From Kiritimatiellia bacterium (GTDB taxonomy: Bacteria; Verrucomicrobiota; Kiritimatiellia; RFP12; UBA3636): 50,949 nucleotides of DNA. The notes under the pieces were generated by a model. That model was not told the origin of the DNA. It saw nothing but the letters and a program-made list of their open reading frames with translations, and searched no databases. Positions 9,224 through 18,594 of the stretch are shown one piece after another. Both the position numbers and the translations under genes were made by a program. The DNA lies in contig JAGCJJ010000022.1 of assembly GCA_017648065.1 (NCBI GenBank), positions 1 to 50,949 on the forward strand, written 5' to 3'. Every line of letters starts with the position of its first letter. Within the stretch, counting starts at the first letter, position 1.

Positions 9224-10006
9224 ATGCGCATATTATGTATTGGAGATGTTGTTGGATCTCCTGGAAGAAGAATTTTCAAATCAAAAGTAAAAGAGCTAAA
9301 AGATAGCGGCGCAGTTCATGCAGTAATTGTCAATGCGGAGAATGCTGCTGCAGGTAAAGGTATCACAGATGCCATTGCCGAAGAGCTTTTTGCTGCAGGA
9401 GCAGACTTAATTACGCTTGGTGACCATACTTGGGACCAAAAAACATCATACGCGCTGATTGACAAAGATAAGCGCATCGTGCGTCCGGCAAATATGCCAG
9501 AGGGATGCCTTGGCAAAGGTTGGACAACAATCCAGACATCGCTTGGAGCTGTAACTATTATCAGCCTAATGGGCCGCACCTTTATGAACCCAGCAGACTG
9601 CCCTTTCAAGAAGGTTGATGAGCTTATTGAAAGAACAATTCCTCGTGGCAGTGTCGTACTAGTAGATTTTCATGCTGAAGCAACTTCAGAAAAGATTTGC
9701 ATGGGCTGGCATCTTGATGGAAAAGTAGCAGCTGTTTTTGGTACACATACACATGTACAAACTTCAGATGCAAAGATACTTCCTAAAGGCACTGGTTATA
9801 TCACCGATTTAGGAATGACTGGGCCAATCAATTCTGTCATAGGCAGAGAAATTGCACCTGTAGAAAAACGCTTTTTAACAGGCATGCCATCCTTCTTCTC
9901 AGTTGCAGAAGGTCCGGCAGTGCTTGAAGGATGCATCTTTGATATCGACAGAGCTTCTGGCAAAACAACATCTGTTAAAGCAGTTCGCTTCTTTGAAGAG
10001 CAATAA
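9224..10006 (+). CDS. YmdB-family metallophosphoesterase
   Basis: 260 residues, full length for the TIGR00282/YmdB family, cytosolic binuclear phosphodiesterases studied in Bacillus and active on 2',3'-cyclic nucleotides. Motifs: CIGDVVGSPGR (metal Asp, residues ~4-14), VNAENAAAGKGIT (Asn), LGDHTWDQ (Asp/His), VDFHAEATSEK (His) and GTHTHVQTSD (the two final His ligands). The ATG follows an AGAGG ribosome site. It is 25 nt from xseA, so both are probably co-transcribed. Confidence 0.93.
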   Translation: MRILCIGDVVGSPGRRIFKSKVKELKDSGAVHAVIVNAENAAAGKGITDAIAEELFAAGADLITLGDHTWDQKTSYALIDKDKRIVRPANMPEGCLGKGWTTIQTSLGAVTIISLMGRTFMNPADCPFKKVDELIERTIPRGSVVLVDFHAEATSEKICMGWHLDGKVAAVFGTHTHVQTSDAKILPKGTGYITDLGMTGPINSVIGREIAPVEKRFLTGMPSFFSVAEGPAVLEGCIFDIDRASGKTTSVKAVRFFEEQ

Positions 10007-10031
10007 TTTTTGAAAAAGGCAAAGTAAAATT

Positions 10032-11459
10032 ATGGCAGAGAGTAAGCCAGAGACCGTTCTACAGCTGACACAACGTATAAAGTTTCTACTTGAGAGTACG
10101 ATTACTAATGTATGGGTTGAGGGAGAGGTATCAAACCTCACAATTCATGCATCTGGACATGCATACTTCTCACTTAAGGATGCCGGCGCACAAATCAGCT
10201 GCACATTATTTGGCTATACTCGTAGCACGTATGCTAAAACAATTCCATTAAAAAACGGAATGAAGCTTCGTGCTCGTGGCAGTGTCTCTGTTTATGAGCC
10301 TCGTGGGTCATATCAATTAAATGTTCGCTCAATTGAACAAACTGGCGAAGGCGATTTAATGCTCAAATTCCTTGAGCTGAAAAATCTCCTTCAGGCTGAA
10401 GGTCTTTTTGATTCTGCGCACAAGCGCCCAATACCTGCATTTACTACATACGTGGGTATTGTTACATCACCTACTGGTGCTGTGATTCGAGACATCCTTA
10501 ATGTCACACGCCGCCGCTTCCCCAATATGCATATTGTGCTTGCTCCTGCAAAGGTTCAGGGAGAAGGTGCTGCCGAGGAGATTGTTGCAGGCATTGAATT
10601 ACTTAATTCCTTGCCAAATCCGCCTAGCGTAATTATTGTTGGTCGCGGAGGAGGAAGCATGGAAGATTTGTGGTGCTTCAATGAGGAAATTGTTGCTCGT
10701 GCAGTATATAATTCACAGATTCCAGTAATTTCTGCTGTGGGCCATGAAACTGATTTTACTATTTGCGATTTTGTTGCCGATTTACGCGTACCAACTCCAT
10801 CTGCTGCAGCAGAAATGGTTTGCGGTCAAATGGAAGATTTAACATCTACCCTACGAGCAGCAAATCAAAGAATAAACAATGCGATGGACAATCGCTTAGA
10901 GTTATTACGCACACGCCTTAAGGCTGCAGCAGACAGCAAACTGTTTACTCAGCCAAGCTTCCTTATAAATCGCTATCAGCAGCATGTAGATATGCTTTCA
11001 CAGCAGCTACACACTGCAATGAATGAACGTATCAGCGATATTAAGCTAAGACTCAATTCATCTATTCCTGCAATGCTTCATGGGGCAACCCAGGGTATGC
11101 ACATTTTCAAGCAAAAGTTAGAACGTGTAAATCAAGCACTAGATAGAGCTCAAGAAAAACACATTTTGGACAAGAAGCATAAGCTTGAAAATCTTTCCGT
11201 CCGCTTGGAAAGTGTTAATCCAAAGGCTGTCCTTGCTCGTGGCTATGGTATTGTGACAAACCCTGCCACAGGAAAAACAATTCGCTCCGTACAAAATCTT
11301 ACTGACGGAACAGTTGTAAAAACAGAATTAGCTAATGGTTCATTTACATCTATTGTCACAAGCGATCCTTCTACACATCGACCTTCTCGTTCAATACATA
11401 ATAAACGCCAGACACCTACCCAAACACCTGTCGCAGAACAAATGACATTAGATTTCTAA
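10032..11459 (+). CDS. xseA: Exodeoxyribonuclease VII large subunit
   Basis: 475 residues. The N-terminal OB-fold (~10-105) is recognisable from WVEGEVSNLTIHASGHAYF and FSLKDAGAQISCTLFGYTRS. The catalytic domain has YVGIVTSPTGAVIRDILNV, RRRFPNMHIVLAPAKVQGEG, IIVGRGGGSMEDLWCFNEE and VISAVGHETDFTICDFVADL. A coiled-coil stretch follows, then LARGYGIVT. The enzyme degrades single-stranded DNA with the XseB small subunit. No xseB was found in the window. It runs into the next gene after 16 nt. Confidence 0.97.
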   Translation: MAESKPETVLQLTQRIKFLLESTITNVWVEGEVSNLTIHASGHAYFSLKDAGAQISCTLFGYTRSTYAKTIPLKNGMKLRARGSVSVYEPRGSYQLNVRSIEQTGEGDLMLKFLELKNLLQAEGLFDSAHKRPIPAFTTYVGIVTSPTGAVIRDILNVTRRRFPNMHIVLAPAKVQGEGAAEEIVAGIELLNSLPNPPSVIIVGRGGGSMEDLWCFNEEIVARAVYNSQIPVISAVGHETDFTICDFVADLRVPTPSAAAEMVCGQMEDLTSTLRAANQRINNAMDNRLELLRTRLKAAADSKLFTQPSFLINRYQQHVDMLSQQLHTAMNERISDIKLRLNSSIPAMLHGATQGMHIFKQKLERVNQALDRAQEKHILDKKHKLENLSVRLESVNPKAVLARGYGIVTNPATGKTIRSVQNLTDGTVVKTELANGSFTSIVTSDPSTHRPSRSIHNKRQTPTQTPVAEQMTLDF

Positions 11460-11475
11460 AACTCTTATAAACAAA

Positions 11476-12585
11476 ATGAAACAGACATCTAAACAACAAA
11501 TATTTTTCTTTGTTAAATACATTTTTCTTGGATTAATAGTTTTTCTAGTCGTAGCAAAGCTGCGAGCATGTTTCTTTTTGCCAGAGGTAGAGCTACCAAT
11601 TGTTGTTTATAAGCAAATTTCACTAATCCCAAGTAGCAACGATGAAATATCTCAAAACATATTTCACTCTCAAATTTCTGATTTATCAGTAAATGGTTAT
11701 CAATCAATTACTCCAGCAAGGCTTCGTGCATATAAAAATTGGGGTATTGCTCTACCAGAAAATCCTGTTCTTATAAATATTGAATGCGTAGACAAGCAAG
11801 TCATTGATTATGCTGCATCTATTTTGACCAACTACAATTTTACCGCAACAATTTGTATCCCAGAAGAACAAGTTGATGAGGTTATCAGCGGAAATAATCC
11901 TTCTTTAATAACAAAAGAAGAACTTCTTGCTTATAAGGAGGCAGATGTTTTTGATATTGGCCTACATGGAAAATTTCACGTTAAGCTTTTATCTGAGCTT
12001 AATCCTATGATAAAACAATTTCGTAAAAATTTTGAGCAAAAACCAGATGCCATTATATTCTCAGAAAACAACCATGATAAATCCATAGAAATAGAAAATG
12101 TCTGCTCACATTTAGGTGCTAAAATTGGTATATCTGAAAAATCCGATTTTGTAAATAAACTCAATTCAAAAACTAATTTACGAACACTAAAGCATTTACC
12201 ATTTATTGGAGGACGCCTGGCCTTTTCTATCAAAGCAATAAGACATCCTGGTGCTCTTTCTGCAGGAAATATTTTTATTGCACAGCCAGAGGGACAACGG
12301 TTCAAAGCATGTGTAAGTGTCTTTGACAAAGACTTTAATCGTCTTCTGGGGCAAAATTTTGACTCTTTGCCTACAGAACCAATTCTATTAGGCAAGTTGC
12401 CAAATAAAGTAGATTACCCTATTTCGATTTACATTACAGATTCAACAGGAATTCTTGTATACAAGGATGAGCAATTCAATCGTTACACAATTGAACGAGG
12501 CAACCCAGTACCAAGAGAAACAGAAATTCCTGAAGAGCTTGAAAAAGAGCTTTCTCAAATAGAAATTCCTTTGGATATTGAATAA
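11476..12585 (+). CDS. Polysaccharide-deacetylase-like protein with altered catalytic residues
   Basis: 369 residues with one N-terminal membrane anchor (~12-30, KYIFLGLIVFLVVAKL). The extracytoplasmic part follows the NodB layout: ELPIVVYKQI, then IFHSQISDLSVNGYQSIT, then PENPVLINIECVD where active enzymes have a TFDDG-type motif, then ATICIPEE, and FDIGLHGKFHVKLL where they have SHTxxH. The His-x3-His pair is kept, but both motif-1 Asp positions appear to be Glu and Cys. A ~100-residue C-terminal beta-like region follows. The fold assignment is moderate; I infer weak or no deacetylase activity. Confidence 0.55.
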   Translation: MKQTSKQQIFFFVKYIFLGLIVFLVVAKLRACFFLPEVELPIVVYKQISLIPSSNDEISQNIFHSQISDLSVNGYQSITPARLRAYKNWGIALPENPVLINIECVDKQVIDYAASILTNYNFTATICIPEEQVDEVISGNNPSLITKEELLAYKEADVFDIGLHGKFHVKLLSELNPMIKQFRKNFEQKPDAIIFSENNHDKSIEIENVCSHLGAKIGISEKSDFVNKLNSKTNLRTLKHLPFIGGRLAFSIKAIRHPGALSAGNIFIAQPEGQRFKACVSVFDKDFNRLLGQNFDSLPTEPILLGKLPNKVDYPISIYITDSTGILVYKDEQFNRYTIERGNPVPRETEIPEELEKELSQIEIPLDIE

Positions 12586-12606
12586 TTGATTTTCAAATTA
12601 AATTGT

Positions 12607-12635
12607 TTTACTTAATAGCCGAAAATTGATATAAT
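12607..12635 (+). promoter_or_regulatory. Candidate sigma-70 promoter for the HAD nucleotidase gene
   Basis: TTTACT (12607-12612) and TATAAT (12630-12635) are separated by 17 bp and sit 36 bp before the ATG. The -10 is a perfect consensus. Confidence 0.5.
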
Positions 12636-12670
12636 CTTCAAAAAAACAATATTTCTTTCAAACGTAAAAA

Positions 12671-13285
12671 ATGATTTATATAGATTTAGACGACACAGTA
12701 TGCTATACAGCTACTAAACTGACAGAATTTGCTTCAAATATGTTCAATCGACCATATACTGAGGCTGATATGATTGATTATGATTTGCGAGTTTCCTTCA
12801 AGTTAAGCGAGGAGGAATATCGCACATATATGAAAGCATTTCATCTGACAGAATTGCTTAAGATAAAAATCTTCCCTCATGCAGCAAGTGTAATTCGCCA
12901 ATGGCAAAGTAATGGATGGGCACCAACCATTGTTACGGGACGTCCTACATACACAAATGAAGCAACAAGACAATGGCTTGAAGCTGAAGGTCTGGGTGAG
13001 CTTCCAATCATTCATGTAGATAAATATGGAACACTTTATTCCTGCTATGAGGATAAACTAATTACTCCATTCCCAAAATTAAAAGAAATGGATGTAAAGT
13101 TTGCTTTAGATGATGCTCCTAATGCATTTGAATTAATTTCTCAACTTGAGCTATGCCCTTCTGCAATTATTACACGCCCTTGGAATAAGAAATATAATCC
13201 AACAGGAACCACACATCCAATTACTCGCGTTAATAATTGGCTGGAAATAAATGAGCTTGTAACAAATCACTTTAATCAAATTTAA
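12671..13285 (+). CDS. HAD-family 5'(3')-deoxyribonucleotidase-like protein
   Basis: 204 residues. HAD motif I is IYIDLDDTV at the extreme N-terminus (nucleophile and acid/base Asp). Motif II is TIVTGRPTY (~95), and motif IV is FALDDAPNAFELI (~145). The order and spacing match the NT5C-type deoxyribonucleotidase branch. The alpha-helical cap lies at ~20-80. Predicted to dephosphorylate small phosphorylated metabolites, possibly deoxynucleotides; the substrate is not certain. No strong ribosome site is seen before the ATG. It is followed after 33 bp by the FAD oxidoreductase. Confidence 0.75.
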   Translation: MIYIDLDDTVCYTATKLTEFASNMFNRPYTEADMIDYDLRVSFKLSEEEYRTYMKAFHLTELLKIKIFPHAASVIRQWQSNGWAPTIVTGRPTYTNEATRQWLEAEGLGELPIIHVDKYGTLYSCYEDKLITPFPKLKEMDVKFALDDAPNAFELISQLELCPSAIITRPWNKKYNPTGTTHPITRVNNWLEINELVTNHFNQI

Positions 13286-13318
13286 TTAAACAAAAAAATA
13301 TAACTAAAAGGAAAATTT

Positions 13319-14593
13319 ATGCGTAAAAAGTATGATGTTGTTGTCGTAGGCGGTGGTCTTACAGGTGTATGCGCAGCAATTGCTGCTGCACGTCAGAATC
13401 AGAAGGTTCTACTAATTGAGCAAGAAGGTGCTCTTGGTGGTGCTGCTGTTAATTGCCTGGTTACTCCATTTATGCCTTTCCACACAAAGCTAAATGGCGA
13501 CGAAGAACCTACTCGCCTAAGCCAAGGTATTGTTCTTGAAATTCTTGACCGTCTAGCAGAAATTGCTGACGACAAATATAGAAAGTATTGCCATGCTCCA
13601 TGCCCATCTTTTAACGAGGAGCACCTAAAGATTGTGCTAGACCGTATGTGCAAGAAGGCAAAGGTTACTGTTCTATTTCATGCTATGCTATGCAAGAGCC
13701 AGGTTAAGGAAGGCCGCATTACATCTATTACTGTTGCTTGCTCTGGTGAGCTACTAAGATTTAAGGCAACAACATTTATTGATGCAACAGGCGATGCTGA
13801 CTTAGCATATATGTCTGGCTGCCCAACACAGTTGGGTCGCGAATCAGACAATCGCTGCCAGCCAATGACACTTTGCTTCCGTGCAATCAATGTTGACACA
13901 GTAAATTGGGACAGAGACGCAATTCAAAAGCTTTATAAAGAGCAACAGGCAAAGGGCAAGATTAAGAACCCACGCGAGAACGTGCTAATGTTCCTTGTTC
14001 CACACGACAATGTTGTTCACTTCAATTCTACACGTGTTATCAAACATAATCCTGTAGATCCTTTGGAACTATCAAAGGCAGAGGCACTTGCACGTGAGCA
14101 AATGCTTGAGCTATTCACATTACTAAAGAAGAATTTTGTAGCATTCAAGGATGCAACTCTATTCAACTCTGGCATCAGCATTGGTGTACGTGAGAGCCGC
14201 AAGATTATTGGTAAGCACGTACTAAATGTTGACGAAGTTAAGAACTGCGTAAAGTTTGAGGATAGAATTGCTGCTGGTAACTATGATATTGATATTCATA
14301 GCCCAGATGGAAGCGGCACAAGCCACTACTACTTCCCAGAGGGACAGTACTACACAATTCCATACCGTAGCTTGCTTCCTGAGAAGGTAAATAATCTTCT
14401 TGTTGCAGGTCGTTGCATTTCATCAACACACGAGGCACAGGCATCATATCGCATTATGCCAATCGTAAGTACACTTGGAGAGGCAGCAGGTATAGCAGCA
14501 GGTGTTGCAAACAATGCAAATGTTGATGTAGTAGATGCAGATTATAAGGTAATCCAGGAAGAGCTAATAAAGGCAGGCGCATTTATCGGCTAA
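13319..14593 (+). CDS. FAD-dependent oxidoreductase (FAD_oxidored family)
   Basis: 424 residues. The N-terminal dinucleotide-binding motif VVVVGGGLTGVCAAIAAARQ is followed by VLLIEQEGALGGAAV. FIDATGDADLAYMSG (~155) and LLVAGRCISSTHEAQASYR near the C-terminus are characteristic of the family seen widely in Planctomycetes and Verrucomicrobia. No signal peptide is visible. The substrate is unknown. An AAAAGGAAAA ribosome site precedes the ATG. It may be the last gene of the transcript starting at the HAD gene. Confidence 0.85.
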   Translation: MRKKYDVVVVGGGLTGVCAAIAAARQNQKVLLIEQEGALGGAAVNCLVTPFMPFHTKLNGDEEPTRLSQGIVLEILDRLAEIADDKYRKYCHAPCPSFNEEHLKIVLDRMCKKAKVTVLFHAMLCKSQVKEGRITSITVACSGELLRFKATTFIDATGDADLAYMSGCPTQLGRESDNRCQPMTLCFRAINVDTVNWDRDAIQKLYKEQQAKGKIKNPRENVLMFLVPHDNVVHFNSTRVIKHNPVDPLELSKAEALAREQMLELFTLLKKNFVAFKDATLFNSGISIGVRESRKIIGKHVLNVDEVKNCVKFEDRIAAGNYDIDIHSPDGSGTSHYYFPEGQYYTIPYRSLLPEKVNNLLVAGRCISSTHEAQASYRIMPIVSTLGEAAGIAAGVANNANVDVVDADYKVIQEELIKAGAFIG

Positions 14594-14672
14594 CCGAAAG
14601 ATTATTCGAGCATGGTTATATCTCTTGCTAAAATGAGCGAAGGGGCGAGAGATGTCGCTCTCTTCAAAATTG

Positions 14673-14710
14673 AATGCTTCTTTTTCCCTAATTTGGGTTA
14701 AAGAAGCATT
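14673..14710 (+). terminator. Hairpin downstream of the FAD oxidoreductase gene
   Basis: AATGCTTCTTT...AAAGAAGCATT forms an 11-bp perfect outer stem plus an inner CCC/GGG across two T-T mismatches, with a 6-nt loop. The following T-tract is short (TCTACT), so termination may be leaky. Confidence 0.6.
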
Positions 14711-14757
14711 TCTACTAAAAAAAGCACATTTTTGACCAAAAATTAATGTTCTATTGC

Positions 14758-14786
14758 TTGTAAATTGCAACTATTTTTGGTAGAAT
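14758..14786 (+). promoter_or_regulatory. Candidate promoter for the NifU-domain/nfnAB group
   Basis: TTGTAA (14758-14763) and TAGAAT (14781-14786) with a 17-bp spacer, about 90 bp before the ATG at 14876. It lies just after the preceding terminator hairpin. Confidence 0.5.
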
Positions 14787-14875
14787 CATTCACTAAAATA
14801 TTTTTCGAATGCATTACTACTAAATGCTTATTTTCAACAATTTATGCTTCGCATTAACTATTTAAGGAGAAATTT

Positions 14876-15109
14876 ATGGATACAGAGCTACATAAGACAA
14901 TCGCTGAGAAGCTAGATGTTCTACGCAAAATGCTACAGAACGATGGTGGTGATCTAGAGCTAGTTGACATCAAAGACAAGACAGTTATGGTTCGCCTAAA
15001 GGGTGCTTGTGGCTGCTGCCCTCACGCTATGGCTACACTAAAGGGCTATGTTGAGGAAAGCCTACGCGTAACAGTTGACCCAGAAATCGTTGTTGAGCGC
15101 GTTAACTAA
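14876..15109 (+). CDS. NifU C-terminal-domain protein (small iron-sulfur scaffold)
   Basis: 77 residues forming a stand-alone NifU/Nfu C-terminal domain. LQNDGGDLELVDIKDKTVMV is followed by LKGACGCCPHAMATLKGYVE. The CxxC pair (in ACGCC) is where such domains bridge a labile Fe-S cluster between two monomers. AAGGAG lies 8 nt before the ATG. It lies directly upstream of nfnAB, whose products need several Fe-S clusters, so a role as local cluster carrier is plausible but inferred. A second copy of the same domain ends the full-length NifU at 41462-42313. Confidence 0.9.
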   Translation: MDTELHKTIAEKLDVLRKMLQNDGGDLELVDIKDKTVMVRLKGACGCCPHAMATLKGYVEESLRVTVDPEIVVERVN

Positions 15110-15191
15110 TCTTTTGATTGCTTCTTAATCACAATAATTTCGCAACCATAGCATAGCTATCGGTTCACACATAAAACAATACAGAGTAACT

Positions 15192-16034
15192 ATGTACAAA
15201 ATTGTAAAAAAACTGCAGCTATCAGAAAATGTCTATAGAATGGACATCGAAGCTCCACTTATCGCAGCAGAGCGCAAAGCAGGCCAATTTATCATTCTTC
15301 AAGTAAACACAGAGTATGGTGAGAGAGTTCCACTTACTATTGCAGATGCAGACCCAATTGCAGGAACTATTACAATTATCTTCCAGACTGTTGGTGCTAC
15401 TACAATGAAGCTTGCAAAGCTTAATGAGGGCGACAGCCTTCCTGCCCTACTTGGTCCTTTGGGTAAGCCAACACACGTCGAGAAGCGTGGTCATGTTGTT
15501 TGCGTAGGCGGTGGTATTGGTGTTGCTCCAATGCACCCAATTGCTCAGGCAATGAAGGCTGCAGGAAACAAGGTTACAATTATTATGGGCGCTCGCAACA
15601 AAGAGCTTCTCATCATGGAAGAAGAGATGAAGAAGATTGCTGATGAGCTAATCATAGTTACAGATGACGGCTCTTATGGTCGCAAAGGTCTTGTTACAGA
15701 GCCTCTGAAGGAGCTTTGTGAGAGCGAGACAAATAAGCCAGACGAGGCAATTGTTATCGGACCTCCAATCATGATGAAGTTCTGCGCTTTAACAACAAAG
15801 CCATACAATGTTCCAACAGTTGCATCACTAAACACAATTATGATTGATGGCACAGGTATGTGCGGTGGCTGCCGTATCACAGTTGGCGGCGAGACAAAGT
15901 TTGTTTGTGTTGATGGTCCAGAGTTTGATGCTCACCAGGTTGATTTTGATCAGATGATGAAGCGTCTAAGTGCCTATAAGCCACAAGAAGAGCGTGCACG
16001 CGACCATGTTTGCCGTTCTGGTCTTCATGCATAA
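15192..16034 (+). CDS. nfnA: NfnA-type NADH-dependent ferredoxin:NADP oxidoreductase small subunit
   Basis: 280 residues. The FAD-binding half (~1-100) has AGQFIILQV and ERVPLTIAD. The NAD-binding half has VVCVGGGIGVAPMHPIAQAM (~105-125). The C-terminal [2Fe-2S] site is IDGTGMCGGCRITVGG plus FVCVDGPEFDAHQVDFD; the preceding Asp and three Cys match the ligand pattern described for NfnA. Related proteins act as dihydroorotate dehydrogenase or sulfide dehydrogenase electron-transfer subunits, but the adjacent large subunit makes NfnA the best call. With NfnB it bifurcates electrons from NADPH to NAD+ and ferredoxin, or the reverse, in anaerobes. Confidence 0.88.
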   Translation: MYKIVKKLQLSENVYRMDIEAPLIAAERKAGQFIILQVNTEYGERVPLTIADADPIAGTITIIFQTVGATTMKLAKLNEGDSLPALLGPLGKPTHVEKRGHVVCVGGGIGVAPMHPIAQAMKAAGNKVTIIMGARNKELLIMEEEMKKIADELIIVTDDGSYGRKGLVTEPLKELCESETNKPDEAIVIGPPIMMKFCALTTKPYNVPTVASLNTIMIDGTGMCGGCRITVGGETKFVCVDGPEFDAHQVDFDQMMKRLSAYKPQEERARDHVCRSGLHA

Positions 16035-16055
16035 TAAAATTTAGGGAGAGAATTT

Positions 16056-17471
16056 ATGACACCTCAAGAGAAGATGGCTATTCCACCACAGGCAATGCCA
16101 GAGCAGGATCCACAAGTACGCCGCCACAATATGGGCGAGGTAGCTACTGGCTATACAGAGAAGCAAGCAATGCTAGAAGCTTCTCGCTGCCTACAATGCA
16201 AAAATGCTCCATGTATGCAGGGTTGCCCAGTATCAATCAATATTCCTGGCTTTTTAGGAGCTGCAGCAGAGGGTGATTTTACTAAAGCAATCGCAATTAT
16301 TAAAGAGAGCTCACTATTACCAGCTGTATGTGGCCGTGTTTGCCCACAGGAAAAGCAATGCCAGGCATATTGCACAATGGGTAAGGTTCTAAAGGATGTA
16401 GAGAAGTCAGTTGCTATTGGCCGCGTTGAGCGTTATTGTGCAGATTTGCAGCGTGAGAGTGGCAAGCAAGAGGTTGCTGCTGTTAAGCCAGCAACTGGTA
16501 AGCGCGTAGCAATTATTGGCTCTGGTCCTGCTGGCATTACAGCTGCAGCAGATATTCGCCGCGAAGGCCATGAAGTTGTAATGTTTGAAGCATTTCATAA
16601 GCCAGGTGGTGTTCTTGTTTATGGTATCCCAGAATTTCGTCTACCAAAATCAATTGTACAGAACGAAATTGACAACTTGGTAAAGATGGGTGTTAAGGTT
16701 GAGACAAACTTTGTTGTTGGCCGTACACGCCGCGTTCAAGATTTAATTGAGAAGGATGGCTTTGATGCTGTATTTATTGGTACTGGCGCAGGTCTTCCAA
16801 AATTCATGAATATACCTGGTGAAAATCTGGTTGGTGTATTCTCTGCAAATGAGTATTTGACTCGTGCAAACTTAATGAAGGCATATGATGAGCAGAATGC
16901 TGACACTCCATACTATCACGGCAAGAAGGTTGCGGTGCTTGGTGGTGGTAATGTTGCAATGGACTCAGCTCGTATGGCTCTACGTCTAGGTGCTGAGGAA
17001 GTTCACATCATCTATCGTCGTAGCGAAAAAGAAATGCCTGCTCGTGCAGAAGAAGTTCACCACGCTAAGGAGGAGGGAGTTATCTTCCATACTCTTGAGA
17101 ATGCAAAACAGATTTTGGGTGACGATCAATATCGCGTTAAAGCAATTGAGTGCGTACGCTTTGAGCTTGGTGAGCCAGATGCATCTGGACGCCGCAGCCC
17201 AGTAGAAATTCCAGGTAGCGAATTTACTATGGATATGGATACAGTTATTGTTGCTGTAGGTAATGGATCTAATCCACTAATTTCTCAGACAACAGCTGGT
17301 CTTGAAATCAATAAGCGTGGCAATATTGTTGTTGATGAAAACAACAAGACATCTATTGATGGAATCTATGCTGGTGGTGACATTGTTCTTGGTGCTGCAA
17401 CTGTAATTCTTGCTATGGGTGAGGGTCGCAAGGCAGCAAAGGCAATGAACGAATATTTGGCAAGCAAATAG
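16056..17471 (+). CDS. nfnB: NfnB-type NADPH-dependent bifurcating transhydrogenase large subunit (GltA-like)
   Basis: 471 residues. The N-terminal cluster domain holds CLQCKNAPCMQGCPV and CGRVCPQEKQCQAYC, ligands for two [4Fe-4S] clusters. The FAD site is IIGSGPAGITAAADIRREGH (~150), with KPGGVLVYGIPEFRLPK. The NADPH site is VAVLGGGNVAMDSARMALRL (~290) followed by IIYRRSEKEMPAR. The glutamate-synthase small subunit has the same architecture, but no GltB large subunit is present and nfnA lies 21 nt upstream. A GGGAG ribosome site precedes the ATG. Confidence 0.9.
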   Translation: MTPQEKMAIPPQAMPEQDPQVRRHNMGEVATGYTEKQAMLEASRCLQCKNAPCMQGCPVSINIPGFLGAAAEGDFTKAIAIIKESSLLPAVCGRVCPQEKQCQAYCTMGKVLKDVEKSVAIGRVERYCADLQRESGKQEVAAVKPATGKRVAIIGSGPAGITAAADIRREGHEVVMFEAFHKPGGVLVYGIPEFRLPKSIVQNEIDNLVKMGVKVETNFVVGRTRRVQDLIEKDGFDAVFIGTGAGLPKFMNIPGENLVGVFSANEYLTRANLMKAYDEQNADTPYYHGKKVAVLGGGNVAMDSARMALRLGAEEVHIIYRRSEKEMPARAEEVHHAKEEGVIFHTLENAKQILGDDQYRVKAIECVRFELGEPDASGRRSPVEIPGSEFTMDMDTVIVAVGNGSNPLISQTTAGLEINKRGNIVVDENNKTSIDGIYAGGDIVLGAATVILAMGEGRKAAKAMNEYLASK

Positions 17472-17496
17472 TTCTACGGCTTACTAAGGATTAGCC

Positions 17497-18594
17497 ATGG
17501 GCTTGAAGTCAGCATTGCTAAAGCATGCAGATAGCATTATAGGTCCTTTGCTATGTGCCTCATTAAAGCGAGCTCAACGCAAGGTTGAGTATCGCACACT
17601 TGAGGCATTAGGCGAAGGGCCTATATTAGTTATACGACCAGGAGGAATTGGTGATGCAATTATGCTATTGCCAATGCTCAAGGCTTTGCAGCAGCACTGC
17701 CCTACCCGTGAGCTTGATATTTTATGCGAAAGCCGTAATGCAGAAATCTTTTCTTTAGCAATCCCTGAGGCAAATGTCTATTCTTATGACAAAAGCCCAT
17801 TCAAGGCATTGCATTTATTGAAAAAGCGCAAATATGCTGCTGTAATTGATAGCGAGCAATTCCATAATCTTTCTGGTGTGATGACAGCACTTACACGTGC
17901 ACCAATGCGTGTAGGCTATAAAATCAACACCAACCGACTTGGATTGTATACGCACCTTGTCAGCTACGATCTTGATGGAGCAGAAGATGCTCAATTTGGT
18001 CGTTTATTAAATGCGGCATTGAATCGTGAAATTGATTTACCAGCAAAGTATAAGCTATTGGCACCACTCTTCTCTCAAAGAAGCACAACTGCATTACAGA
18101 AGCGGATTTTAATCCATGTTGGTGGCAGTGTGGAGGCAAAGCGTTGGCCAATAGAAAGCTATGCAGAGCTATGCAAAAAGCTTGTGGCAGAGTTTGGCAA
18201 TGCAGAGCTAGTGCTACTTGGTGGAAAAGAGGATACAGCTTCTGCCAACAAGCTTTGCAAAGTATGCAATGAGATTTGCTTTACAAACAAGTGTGGCAAG
18301 CAAAGTCTTCGTGAGGTAGCAGAAGAAATTGCAAATGCGGATTTACTTATTGGGCCAGATTCTGGTATCGCTCATTTAGCAACAGCTGTGGGCTGCCCAG
18401 TAGTTGTGATGTTTGGTCCGAGCGACAGCCGTAAATGGGGCCCAAGCGAGGGTTGTGGCATTGTCGTCCAGCAATCACTTCCATGCCAGCCTTGCTCAAT
18501 ATTTGGTTGCATTAAGCCATGCAACAGCTCCGAATGCATAGCAAAACTTGAAGTAGCAAAAGTATTTGCTGCAGCACAAATGCTCCTCAAGTAA
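17497..18594 (+). CDS. Glycosyltransferase family 9 protein (heptosyltransferase-like)
   Basis: 365 residues, usual for family 9. The N-terminal ILVIRPGGIGDAIMLLPMLK loop and the C-terminal donor-site motif GPDSGIAHLATAVGCPVV, followed by MFGPSD and CQPC, are typical of lipopolysaccharide-core heptosyltransferases. It is cytosolic, acting at the inner-membrane face. It lies 25 nt after nfnB, so it may share that transcript. Its end faces secY across the repeat-filled gap. Donor and acceptor sugars are not known. No other lipopolysaccharide gene is in the window. Confidence 0.88.
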   Translation: MGLKSALLKHADSIIGPLLCASLKRAQRKVEYRTLEALGEGPILVIRPGGIGDAIMLLPMLKALQQHCPTRELDILCESRNAEIFSLAIPEANVYSYDKSPFKALHLLKKRKYAAVIDSEQFHNLSGVMTALTRAPMRVGYKINTNRLGLYTHLVSYDLDGAEDAQFGRLLNAALNREIDLPAKYKLLAPLFSQRSTTALQKRILIHVGGSVEAKRWPIESYAELCKKLVAEFGNAELVLLGGKEDTASANKLCKVCNEICFTNKCGKQSLREVAEEIANADLLIGPDSGIAHLATAVGCPVVVMFGPSDSRKWGPSEGCGIVVQQSLPCQPCSIFGCIKPCNSSECIAKLEVAKVFAAAQMLLK

